The translations under genes were made by a program, and so were the position numbers. The notes beneath the pieces were generated by a model, which was not told where the DNA came from, ran no database searches, and was given only the letters and a program-made list of their open reading frames with translations. From assembly GCF_900459225.1 (NCBI RefSeq), contig NZ_UHFH01000003.1:1146501-1210500 (forward strand): a stretch of 64,000 bases of DNA, read 5' to 3'. This DNA comes from Streptococcus dysgalactiae subsp. dysgalactiae. Lineage in GTDB: Bacteria; Bacillota; Bacilli; Lactobacillales; Streptococcaceae. Shown here one piece after another: positions 28,592 through 37,265 of this stretch (its first letter is position 1; every line of letters begins with the position of its first letter).

Positions 28592-28888
28592 TCATTTTGT
28601 CGATTTTCTCATCAAGCTCCGATACTTTTTTAGAAGATTAACCTGCAAACATAACTGCTCGAATTCAGATTCAGACAGTTGATCCGTACCTTTACCATAG
28701 GTATATTGTTTACCTACAGATTGGTAGAAACGGTATAGCTCATCATTCTGATACCATTTCTACCAGATTTTGACTTGACTAATATGCTTAATCCCTAAGG
28801 TTTCCATAATGACTTTATTGGATTTACCTGCTTTTTTCATCTCAATGCAAGCTAACTTAGTTTCTACCGAAGATGCTTTTTCGACCAT
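28592..28888 (-). pseudogene. Broken transposase OrfA of the outer IS3-type element
   Basis: The minus strand reads MVEKASSVETKLACIEMKKAGKSNKVIMETLGIKHISQVKIW, then an in-frame TAG at 28760-28762 where related proteins have Trp, then KWYQNDELYRFYQSVGKQYTYGKGTDQLSESEFEQLCLQVNLLKKY. After the LLKKY slip region the -1 frame gives the first residues of orfB (KVSELDEKIDKMTLIKLVEEYKETYPVALILDYFGV) and stops near 28495. It cannot make an active transposase. Confidence 0.85.
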
Positions 28889-29092
28889 AATAAAACACTT
28901 CTGTCTCTAGTTTACTCGATTTCAACAGGAGTGTTTTTCTTGTGTCTCATTTTATGGATGCAGTGCCACCAGATCAGTGGTTTTTGTCAGTTACCATATA
29001 TGGCTTCTTGCTAATAATACGACTGACAAAGGAAGGAATCATCATTCCTAAGCGATCATATAACTTCTAATCGACCATTTGTAGGAACACAA

Positions 29093-29114
29093 AAAAGAGA
29101 CAATAGTCTCTTTT
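29093..29114 (-). terminator. Terminator of the amino-acid ABC operon
   Basis: AAAAGAGAC and GTCTCTTTT form a 9-bp stem around a 4-nt loop, with further T on the minus strand. It overlaps the stop codon of the binding-protein gene. Confidence 0.75.
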
Positions 29115-29955
29115 AGTTTTTGATTTGAGTTGTAGCAACATCTTCTCCAAACCATTTTTGAGAAATGGCTTGGAACTCACCATCTTGATACATTTTTTTC
29201 AAGGCTTCATTAATTTTCTTCTGCAAGGTCTTGTCTTCTTTTCTAAGCCCTACAGCAAACTGTTCATTGTCAAATCCGGTCGAGACCAGCTGGTAATCAT
29301 CTAACTGATTTTCTTGCTTTAGGTAGTAGTTAGCGTAAACTTTATCAATGAGTAAACCATCAATACGATTCGTTTTTAGATCAATAAAAGCTTGCGTAAA
29401 CGTTTCATACTGAGTTGCATCTTGGTCTTTAATCAAATCTTTTAAGACTTTATGATGTCTTGTCAAGGCATCATAACCAGACGATCCGGATTGAGCTCCT
29501 AGGATCTTATTTTTCATGTCAGAGGTGTCAGTAATTCCAGATGATTTTTTAACCACAATCACTTGCTCATTTTTCATGTAAGGAACGGTAAACGCTACTT
29601 TAGCCTGACGTTCCTGCGTCATAGAATAGCCATTCCAAATCATATCGATTTTACTATTTTTTAACTCGGCTTCTTTCAAATCCCAGTTAATAGCTTGAAA
29701 ATTAACGGTAATGCCATATTGCTTAAAGACTGCCTTAGCTAAATCGATATCAAACCCCTTATTGTCTCCACTCTCATCTTTATACCCCATCGGAACAAAG
29801 GTATTGTCGAAACCTAAAGTAATGTTTTTTTCTTTTTGGTATGTTTTCCAAGCATCTCCTGATTTTGCGGTTTTATTAGCTGTTCCACAAGCTACTAACA
29901 GTAAACTAATAGCTGCTAAGAAAACGATTCTTATACTTCTTCTCATGGTTATCAT
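29113..29955 (-). CDS. Polar amino-acid ABC transporter substrate-binding lipoprotein
   Basis: The 280-aa protein has a signal peptide ending in lipobox LLVAC (Cys23). The family-3 solute-binding domain has LGFDNTFVPMGYKDESGDNKGFDIDLAKAVFKQYG, where FVPMGY takes the place of the usual (F/A)PFxF pocket, and RIDGLLIDKVYANYYL. Ligand class is polar amino acid, possibly cystine or glutamine; not resolvable by eye. It is the last gene after its permease and ATPase. Confidence 0.9.
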   Translation of the reverse strand: MITMRRSIRIVFLAAISLLLVACGTANKTAKSGDAWKTYQKEKNITLGFDNTFVPMGYKDESGDNKGFDIDLAKAVFKQYGITVNFQAINWDLKEAELKNSKIDMIWNGYSMTQERQAKVAFTVPYMKNEQVIVVKKSSGITDTSDMKNKILGAQSGSSGYDALTRHHKVLKDLIKDQDATQYETFTQAFIDLKTNRIDGLLIDKVYANYYLKQENQLDDYQLVSTGFDNEQFAVGLRKEDKTLQKKINEALKKMYQDGEFQAISQKWFGEDVATTQIKN

Positions 29956-29967
29956 ATCGCTCCTCTT

Positions 29968-30597
29968 CTATTTAGGATTAACCCTAATAATACGATCTGA
30001 GATGGCTTCGGCAAAAACAAGATCGTGAGTGACTACAATTTGAGTTATTCCCATTTCACGGTTTTGAACAATCAAGGCTTCTACCGTCTGACGTAATTCT
30101 GGATCTAGAGCACTGGTCGGTTCATCATAACCAATAATTTGAGGATCAATCATCATGGCTCTTGCCAAAGCAACCCGTTGTTTTTGACCTCCAGATAAAG
30201 AGTAGGGATAAACCTTGGCATGTTCTTTTAATCCTAAATGTGCCAGTATATCCAAAGCCTTTTCTTTAGCATCAGCCTTTTGCTTGCCCATTGTAATTGT
30301 TGGAGACAGCGTTAGATTGTCTAAAACGGTAAGATGAGGAAACAATTGAAAATCTTGGAAAACAAATCCAAACAAGTTACGATTTTCTAAATGATCAATA
30401 CCAACATCTTCTCCATTGTAAAAGACTTGACCTGAATCAATAGATTCAAGACCGGCCAACATCCGTAAGAGTGTTGTCTTACCGCCACCTGACGGGCCTA
30501 CCAAAGAGAGCACTTCTCCGTCTTTGACAGTTAGATTAAAGCCATCAAAGATGGTTTTTTGACCAAACTTTTTGGAAATATTTTTGAGTTCTAACAT
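29968..30597 (-). CDS. Polar amino-acid ABC transporter ATPase
   Basis: The 209-aa ABC ATPase has Walker A GPSGGGKTT, signature LSGGQKQR, Walker [14 protein letters not shown] and H-loop VVTHD. The GlnQ/HisP family normally has about 240 residues; this one ends soon after the H-loop region (AISDRIIRVNPK). It lies 12 bp before the binding protein and 9 bp after the permease. The Walker B Tyr (IGYDEP) replaces the usual hydrophobic residue. Confidence 0.9.
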   Translation of the reverse strand: MLELKNISKKFGQKTIFDGFNLTVKDGEVLSLVGPSGGGKTTLLRMLAGLESIDSGQVFYNGEDVGIDHLENRNLFGFVFQDFQLFPHLTVLDNLTLSPTITMGKQKADAKEKALDILAHLGLKEHAKVYPYSLSGGQKQRVALARAMMIDPQIIGYDEPTSALDPELRQTVEALIVQNREMGITQIVVTHDLVFAEAISDRIIRVNPK

Positions 30598-30606
30598 GAA
30601 GCCTCC

Positions 30607-31248
30607 TTACTGATAATAATTAAACCGTTTTTCAACTTGTTTTGAAATAATAGTGACCAGTCCAATTAAAAGCAAATAGATAAGGCCAGCAATAAACATA
30701 GGGGCTAAGGTTGCATCCCTATTGGCTGCCGTCTTACTTGCTAATAAAAGATCTCCTACACCTAGTACATAGACAAGGGAAGAATCTTTGACCAAATTAA
30801 TGACTTCATTGAAAACACTTGGTAACACAATTTTAAACACTTGAGGCAAAATAATATAACGAATGGTTTGAAGAGGTTTTAACTTTAATACTTTAGCTGC
30901 TTCATATTGACCTTTTGGAATAGCCTCAATCCCACCTCTAAAAATTTCAGCAAAGTAGGCAGCATAATTCAAAGTAAACGCCAAAATAGCAGCTGGCATT
31001 CGATCAAAACTAATCCCAACACTTGGCAAAACATAATAGAAAAAAATCAATTGAAGTAGTAAAGGTGTCCCTCGCATCATCCACACGTATAAGATCAAAA
31101 ACCACTGGAGCGGTTTAAAGGGAATCTTCATCAAGAAAGCTAAAATAGCCCCCAAGGGGATAGAAAGAATGATAACAATAAAGAATACTTGTAAGGTCAC
31201 CAAGGCACCATCTAATAAGCTGGGTAAGACTTGCTGAATATAGGTCAT
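30607..31248 (-). CDS. Polar amino-acid ABC transporter permease
   Basis: The 213-aa protein has about five hydrophobic segments and the HisM/GlnP motif (FTLNYAAYFAEIFRGGIEAIPKGQYEAAKVLKLKPLQTIRYIILPQVFKIVLPSVFNEVINLVKDSSLV). It is the first gene of the three-gene operon and probably forms a homodimeric channel, since only one permease is encoded. Confidence 0.92.
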   Translation of the reverse strand: MTYIQQVLPSLLDGALVTLQVFFIVIILSIPLGAILAFLMKIPFKPLQWFLILYVWMMRGTPLLLQLIFFYYVLPSVGISFDRMPAAILAFTLNYAAYFAEIFRGGIEAIPKGQYEAAKVLKLKPLQTIRYIILPQVFKIVLPSVFNEVINLVKDSSLVYVLGVGDLLLASKTAANRDATLAPMFIAGLIYLLLIGLVTIISKQVEKRFNYYQ

Positions 31249-31353
31249 GTTGCCTCCTAAAACTGAATATTTTACTATTATACCAAATTTGAACGTATTT
31301 GGGGAGAGATTTTTTATAAAAATACAACCAGATCAGCTGATTGCGTATTATTA

Positions 31354-31689
31354 TTAGATTTTCTTGACAAATTCTGATTTCAATTTCATCGCACCAAACC
31401 CATCAATCTTACAATCAATATTATGATCACCTTCCACCAGGCGAATATTTTTAACGCGAGTCCCTTGTTTCAGATCTTTTGGAGCACCTTTAACTTTTAA
31501 ATCTTTAATAACAGTGATAGTATCGCCATCAGACAATCGAACACTATTGCTATCTAAAACAACAAGCCCTTCTTCTTTAGTCTCTTCCTCACCTAATGTC
31601 CACTCAAAAGCACACATAGGGCAGATTAATAAATGGCCATCTTCATAAACGTATTCGGATTGGCATTGCAAACAATTTGGTAATGACAT
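31354..31689 (-). CDS. PhnA/YjdM-like zinc-ribbon protein
   Basis: The 111-aa protein has an N-terminal zinc ribbon ([26 protein letters not shown]: CxxC-x13-CxxC) and a C-terminal PhnA domain ([62 protein letters not shown]). Despite old 'alkylphosphonate utilisation' naming, members lack known phosphonate enzymology here. It is monocistronic. Confidence 0.88.
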   Translation of the reverse strand: MSLPNCLQCQSEYVYEDGHLLICPMCAFEWTLGEEETKEEGLVVLDSNSVRLSDGDTITVIKDLKVKGAPKDLKQGTRVKNIRLVEGDHNIDCKIDGFGAMKLKSEFVKKI

Positions 31690-31840
31690 CTTGCTCTCCT
31701 AAAAAATTTCTTAATGGTATCATTTTACTTTAGAATGCAGGTTTTGACAAGATGAATACGTTATCATATTTGCTTTTCCTGTCCTCAAATAAGGCTTCAT
31801 TTCCCTTTTTTACTGCCTTGATGATGATGATTAGGTAAAA

Positions 31841-31874
31841 AATAAGGCAGTCGCTAACTAGCGACTACCTTATT
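31841..31874 (-). terminator. Terminator of glmS
   Basis: A long hairpin pairs AATAAGG, AGTCGCT and their complements with one G-U pair, followed by TTTTTTACC on the minus strand. It starts 15 bp past the glmS stop. Confidence 0.85.
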
Positions 31875-31888
31875 ACGGTTAACCCTCA

Positions 31889-33703
31889 TTACTCCACTGT
31901 AACAGCCTTAGCTAGATTACGCGGTTTATCAACATCAAGTCCACGTTGTAACGAAGCGTAGTAAGCAATCAGTTGAGTTGGAATTACCATAGCAATTGGC
32001 GCCAAGAAAGGATGAACCTTATTGACAATAATGTCATCTCCCTCACGGTCAAGCCCTTCTTCCACAACTGTTAAAACATGAGCCCCACGAGCAGCAACTT
32101 CTTGAATATTACCACGTGTATGAGAAGCAACCAACTCACTAGATGAAATTAAACCAATGACTGGAGTTCCCTCTTCAATTAAAGAAATGGTGCCATGTTT
32201 CAATTCACCAGCCGCAAAGCCTTCACATTGAATATAAGAAATCTCTTTTAATTTCAAAGCAGCTTCCATTGAAACGTAATAATCATTGCCACGCCCAATG
32301 TAAAAAGCATTACGAGTAGTAGCTAGCAAAGCTTCTACTTTTTCTGCCACAACGTCTTTTTCTGTCAAAGTCGCTTCGATAGATTGAGCTACTAATGACA
32401 ACTCACGAACCAAATCAAAGTCAAGAGCTTCTGACTTACCATTTGCCTCACCAACCGCTTTAGCTAAAAAGGCAAGAGCAGCAATTTGTGCAGTGTAAGC
32501 TTTTGTAGACGCAACAGCAATTTCAGGTCCAGCATGAATCAACATGGTGTATGTTGATTCACGTGACAAGGTTGATCCTGGAACGTTAGTTACTGTCAAA
32601 CTCGGAATATCCATAGCATTTGCCTTAACTAAAACTTGACGACTATCTGCTGTTTCTCCTGATTGGCTTAGTAGGATAAACATTGGCTTCTTGCTAAGTA
32701 GAGGCATGTGGTAACCCCATTCAGAAGCCACTCCTAACTCAACTGGTGTATCTGTCAATTGCTCAAGCATCATTTTAGTTGCAAAACCAGCATGGTAAGA
32801 AGTCCCTGCAGCTAAAATATAAAGGCGGTCAGCCTCTTGGATAGAGGCAATGATAGCTGGATCAACTTGCACGTTACCCATTTCATCTGCATAAGTTGAA
32901 ATTAATTTACGCATTACAGTTGGCTGCTCATCAATTTCTTTCAACATATAGAAAGGATAAGTCCCTTTACCAATATCAGATAAGTCTAATTCAGCAGTGT
33001 ACGAATCTCGTACTAGCTCGTTACCATCATAGTCTGTAACAGTTACCTTATATTTGGTTAAAATAACCAGCTCTTTATCATGAATTTCCATAAATTCACT
33101 GGTTTCACGAATCATGGCCATAGCATCCGAACAAACCATATTGTAACCTTCACCAAGACCAATCAACAATGGAGACTTATTTTTAGCCACATAGATAGTA
33201 TCTGTATTCTGGCTATCCATTAACGCAAAGGCATAGGAACCTTCTATAATTCCTAGAGCTTTTTTAAAGGCTTCTAACACTGATAATTGCTCTTCTTCTA
33301 CAAACTTTCCGATTAGATGTACCGCAATCTCAGTATCTGTTTGACCCTTGAAATCATGTCCAGCCAAGTACGTTGTTTTGATGTGGAGATAATTTTCAAT
33401 CACACCATTGTGAACGAGGACAAAACGTCCTGTTTGTGACGTGTGAGGATGGGCATTATCTTCTGTTGATTGACCGTGAGTTGCCCAACGTGTGTGACCA
33501 ATCCCTGTTGAACCAGCAACATCTATGCCAATCTTAGCACGCAAATCCGCGATGCGTCCAACTGATTTAATCAAGTTTGTTTGATTGTCATTAGCCACAA
33601 AAATACCTGCTGAATCGTAGCCACGGTATTCAAGCTTCTCAAGACCTTGCATTAAAATATCTGTTGCGTTACGGTTCCCAACAACTCCAACAATTCCACA
33701 CAT
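31889..33703 (-). CDS. glmS: Glutamine-fructose-6-phosphate aminotransferase GlmS
   Basis: The 604-aa protein has an N-terminal class-II glutamine amidotransferase (MCGIVGVVG, catalytic Cys2) and two SIS domains (about 280-410 and 450-590) with AAGTSYHAG and SQSGETADS. The C-terminus DKPRNLAKAVTVE is the canonical ending. It makes glucosamine-6-phosphate for peptidoglycan. It is monocistronic. No glmS ribozyme core is evident upstream; instead there are candidate NagR boxes. Confidence 0.96.
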   Translation of the reverse strand: MCGIVGVVGNRNATDILMQGLEKLEYRGYDSAGIFVANDNQTNLIKSVGRIADLRAKIGIDVAGSTGIGHTRWATHGQSTEDNAHPHTSQTGRFVLVHNGVIENYLHIKTTYLAGHDFKGQTDTEIAVHLIGKFVEEEQLSVLEAFKKALGIIEGSYAFALMDSQNTDTIYVAKNKSPLLIGLGEGYNMVCSDAMAMIRETSEFMEIHDKELVILTKYKVTVTDYDGNELVRDSYTAELDLSDIGKGTYPFYMLKEIDEQPTVMRKLISTYADEMGNVQVDPAIIASIQEADRLYILAAGTSYHAGFATKMMLEQLTDTPVELGVASEWGYHMPLLSKKPMFILLSQSGETADSRQVLVKANAMDIPSLTVTNVPGSTLSRESTYTMLIHAGPEIAVASTKAYTAQIAALAFLAKAVGEANGKSEALDFDLVRELSLVAQSIEATLTEKDVVAEKVEALLATTRNAFYIGRGNDYYVSMEAALKLKEISYIQCEGFAAGELKHGTISLIEEGTPVIGLISSSELVASHTRGNIQEVAARGAHVLTVVEEGLDREGDDIIVNKVHPFLAPIAMVIPTQLIAYYASLQRGLDVDKPRNLAKAVTVE

Positions 33704-33752
33704 TGTAGTTACCTTAGTAAGTTTCCTTACTACTTTCTTTCAAAATTTAATT

Positions 33753-33766
33753 AATTGGTATAGTCC
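33753..33766. promoter_or_regulatory. Candidate NagR (dre-like) box in the glmS leader
   Basis: AATTGGTATAGTCC lies downstream of the glmS -10. It resembles the ATTGGTATAG-type dre box bound by the GntR-family repressor NagR in streptococci. A second copy is at 33831. The assignment is inferred from motif resemblance. Confidence 0.5.
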
Positions 33767-33795
33767 TTATACACCAACAAAAATATTATGTTTAC

Positions 33796-33824
33796 AGTAT
33801 ATAACATCATCAAATGCTTGTCAA
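33796..33824 (-). promoter_or_regulatory. glmS promoter
   Basis: TTGACA, a 17-nt spacer and TATACT lie on the minus strand about 93 bp ahead of the glmS start: nearly consensus. It is flanked on both sides by AATTGGTATAG boxes. Confidence 0.85.
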
Positions 33825-33830
33825 ACACAA

Positions 33831-33848
33831 AATTGGTATAGCCTGATT
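33831..33848. promoter_or_regulatory. Candidate NagR (dre-like) box upstream of the glmS -35
   Basis: AATTGGTATAGCCTGATT lies just upstream of the -35 element. With the box at 33753 it brackets the promoter, a layout expected for repression by a dimeric regulator, perhaps through DNA looping. Confidence 0.5.
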
Positions 33849-33870
33849 GACAGATTATGGACTAAAAAAG

Positions 33871-33892
33871 AGAGCAGTTAGTTAACTACTCT
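33871..33892 (-). terminator. Terminator of the signal-peptidase-like gene
   Basis: A 10-bp stem AGAGTAGTTA with its near-complement, containing the gene's stop codon, is followed by CTTTTTT on the minus strand. Confidence 0.8.
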
Positions 33893-34443
33893 ACTTCCAC
33901 AAATCCAAAATCGCTGAGAGGCAGAACTCTAAAAGTTACTAACCCTTTAATCTGCGAGGTATCTATTAACCCAAAGCGACGACTGTCATTCGTATTTTTC
34001 CGGTTATCATTTAGAAGAAGGTATTTTCCTTTAGGAACTTTTTGATACTTGTCACCAGTAATAGTTGAAATTGTAAAATCTTCAGTGTATAAAGTTCCAA
34101 GAGGAGCGTTATTCAAGTAACGTGTCTTCATCTTTTCAAGATAGGCTTGTGATTCCACCATATTATTGAGGTAAAAAATATCATCCATATAGGTGACACT
34201 ATCTCCCTCGACAGCAACAACGCGGCTCACATAGTCCTTTTTATCAACCCTGTAAACCACAAAATCTTTGTATTTAGGTTGAATATTTTTCTTAATGGTG
34301 ATTAAATCACCATTCTTCAAATAAGCATTAGCCGTTTCTGGGGTCACCTTAAAAGTTGAGAAAACAAAAATTCTCAACAAAATGGCTCCAATAATCACAA
34401 TTAATAACAATAATATATTTCTTATAAAATCTCGCTTTACCAT
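33886..34443 (-). CDS. Signal peptidase I-like protein lacking the Ser/Lys dyad
   Basis: The 185-aa S26-family protein has one N-terminal TM helix (about 8-28). Family boxes are recognisable but altered. The serine box, normally S-M-x-P-T, reads K-V-T-P-E-T (Lys32), with about five extra residues before NGDLITI. The lysine box, normally (Y/I)VKRVxGxPGD, reads YVSRVVAVEGD (Ser73). Box E (LNDNRKNTNDSRRFGLI, 145-160) is intact. Thus the positions of both catalytic residues are substituted, and in fact exchanged. It may be inactive as a peptidase, or use another mechanism. It lies between glmS and pyk. Confidence 0.85.
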   Translation of the reverse strand: MVKRDFIRNILLLLIVIIGAILLRIFVFSTFKVTPETANAYLKNGDLITIKKNIQPKYKDFVVYRVDKKDYVSRVVAVEGDSVTYMDDIFYLNNMVESQAYLEKMKTRYLNNAPLGTLYTEDFTISTITGDKYQKVPKGKYLLLNDNRKNTNDSRRFGLIDTSQIKGLVTFRVLPLSDFGFVEVE

Positions 34444-34561
34444 ATTAACTCCTAGTCTATTCTCTTATTATACCATGTTATAGATCAGAAAAAAAGCAAA
34501 CAATTTCTAAGACAAAAGAGTATGCATTGTTAGGGTAACATTTCTCTTCCAATAAAAAAGA

Positions 34562-34585
34562 GATTAGAAGAAAAATCTTCTAATC
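34562..34585 (-). terminator. Terminator of pfkA-pyk
   Basis: GATTAGAAG and CTTCTAATC make a 9-bp stem around a 6-nt loop, followed by TCTTTTTT on the minus strand, about 24 bp after the pyk stop. Confidence 0.88.
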
Positions 34586-34608
34586 CTCAATCAGTTACTT
34601 TGACAAAC

Positions 34609-36111
34609 TTATTTTACAGTACGAACACGCATTGTGTTTGTTCCACCAGTACCAACTGGAACACCTGCAACGATAACAATGTTATCACCAGATTGAACCA
34701 AGCCAGTTTCAAGAGCCACACGTTCTGCTACTTCAAACATGTCATCAGTAGATGCAGGTTTTTCAGCAAGAACTGGAATAACACCCCAGTTAATCATCAA
34801 AGCACGTTGTACTTTTTCATCAAATGTTACAGCTAAGATGTCCGCATCTGGACGGAATTTAGAAATCGCACGTGCAGTATTACCAGTTTCGGTAATTGTA
34901 ACCACAAGTTTGATGTCCATTGAATGAGTTGCATCTTTAACCGCTGAAGCAATCACATCGGTTTTGTTTGTACGTGGGAATGCAGATGAATCTAAACGAC
35001 CATATTCGTTAAGAAGATTTTGTGCATTACGATCAATAGTCGCCATTGTACGAACAGATTCAACTGGGTATTTACCATTAGCTGACTCTCCTGAAAGCAT
35101 TGTTGCATCAGTACCATCGATAACAGCATTGAATACGTCAGATACTTCAGAACGTGTCGCACGTGGTTTTTCAGTCATTGTTTCAAGCATGTTTGTTGCT
35201 GTGATAACTGCTTTACCAGCTGCATTCACTTTAGTGATAATCATTTTTTGGAAAACTGGAACCATTTCAAATGGTACTTCGATACCCATGTCACCACGTG
35301 CAATCATGATACCATCAGCAGCTTCGATGATTTCATCAAGATTATCGATACCTTGTTGGTTTTCAATCTTAGCAAATAATTGAACATGGTCGTTACCAGT
35401 TTCGCGACAGATTTGACGAACTTCCTCAACGTCTTTGGCTGTACGAACAAATGAGATTGCAATAAAGTTAAGTCCTTGTTCAAGGCCAAAACGGATATCA
35501 GCATTGTCGCGTTCCGCAAGCGCTGGGAAAGGAATTTTAGTGTTAGGAATGTTAACACCTTTTTGCTTAGCAATAATACCGTCGTTTTCTACTTCAACGA
35601 TAAACTGACGTGTTGCGATATCTTTGTCGATAACTTTCAAACCAAGTTTACCATCATCGATAAGAATAGTATGACCTACTTCTACTTCATCGTAGATGTC
35701 AAGGCTACCAGCAACGTTCAAAGCAATAACATCACGAGTTGATTGAATACCTTGTGTAGTCGCTACACGGATTTTTTCTCCAGTAACATAGCTGAACTCT
35801 TTAGCATCGTCTGCAAATAATTCAGTACGCATTTCAGGACCTTTAGTATCCAAAAGGAAACCAACTTTTTGACGAGCAATTTCTTCTGCCAGACGAACAG
35901 TTGCCATACGGTCACCCTGTTCTTTGTGGTCACCGTGTGAGAAATTGAAACGGAAAACATTCGCACCAGCTTCAATTAATTCAGCGATTTTTTTTGCTGA
36001 TTCTTCAACATCAAGTTGACCAGCCCAGTAGCCATCTTCTCCGTATTTTTTACCACCACGGATTTCAACCGCAGGACCAAGTGTTGCAACAATTTTTACG
36101 CGTTTATTCAT
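34609..36111 (-). CDS. pyk: Pyruvate kinase
   Basis: The 500-aa protein begins MNKRVKIVATLGPAVEIRGGKK and has the catalytic loop ATNMLETMTEKPRATRSEVSDVFNAVIDGTDATMLSGESANGKYPVE and the active-site strand VQLFAKIENQQGIDNLDEIIEAADGIMIARGDMGIEV (Lys and metal Glu/Asp). The C-terminal regulatory domain is present. It converts PEP and ADP to pyruvate and ATP. It follows pfkA by 61 bp, an operon typical of streptococci. Confidence 0.96.
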   Translation of the reverse strand: MNKRVKIVATLGPAVEIRGGKKYGEDGYWAGQLDVEESAKKIAELIEAGANVFRFNFSHGDHKEQGDRMATVRLAEEIARQKVGFLLDTKGPEMRTELFADDAKEFSYVTGEKIRVATTQGIQSTRDVIALNVAGSLDIYDEVEVGHTILIDDGKLGLKVIDKDIATRQFIVEVENDGIIAKQKGVNIPNTKIPFPALAERDNADIRFGLEQGLNFIAISFVRTAKDVEEVRQICRETGNDHVQLFAKIENQQGIDNLDEIIEAADGIMIARGDMGIEVPFEMVPVFQKMIITKVNAAGKAVITATNMLETMTEKPRATRSEVSDVFNAVIDGTDATMLSGESANGKYPVESVRTMATIDRNAQNLLNEYGRLDSSAFPRTNKTDVIASAVKDATHSMDIKLVVTITETGNTARAISKFRPDADILAVTFDEKVQRALMINWGVIPVLAEKPASTDDMFEVAERVALETGLVQSGDNIVIVAGVPVGTGGTNTMRVRTVK

Positions 36112-36172
36112 TTTACTCTGAAACTCCCTTATTTTTTGTCAATAATTGACGATTTAACAATTTTAACTAAAC

Positions 36173-37204
<1,032 letters not shown>

Positions 37205-37214
37205 TTAATTTAAC

Positions 37215-37228
37215 GTTTTTATTATAGC
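37215..37228 (-). promoter_or_regulatory. Extended -10 promoter of pfkA-pyk
   Basis: On the minus strand TGCTATAAT (TG-n-TATAAT; the -10 at 37221-37226) lies about 35 bp before the pfkA start, without a good -35. This suggests an extended -10 promoter for the strongly expressed glycolytic genes. Confidence 0.65.
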
Positions 37229-37265
37229 ACATTCGTTTGCAAATTACTTCACTATTCGACTATTT

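Larger units (their letters stand above)
27164..28967 (-). mobile_element. Decayed outer IS3-type element inserted in a terminator loop
   Basis: The ends are inverted repeats: GGCACTGCACCCC on the left matches the complement of the right end, GGCACTGCATCC, and similarity continues for about 40 bp through GAAAAACACT. A 4-bp duplication ACCA flanks both ends. Internal coding remains are only a broken orfA (28592-28888) and the first residues of orfB; the rest was lost and a second IS (27208-28449) now occupies the interior. Confidence 0.85.

Noticed and set aside
29968..30597. Amino-acid ABC ATPase as a truncated pseudogene
   Set aside because: All catalytic motifs including the H-loop are present and genes on both sides are intact, so the short end is probably natural.
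33704..33885. A glmS ribozyme ahead of glmS
   Set aside because: I see no conserved ribozyme core; the region holds a protein-coding-type promoter with repeat boxes. Streptococci generally use NagR instead.
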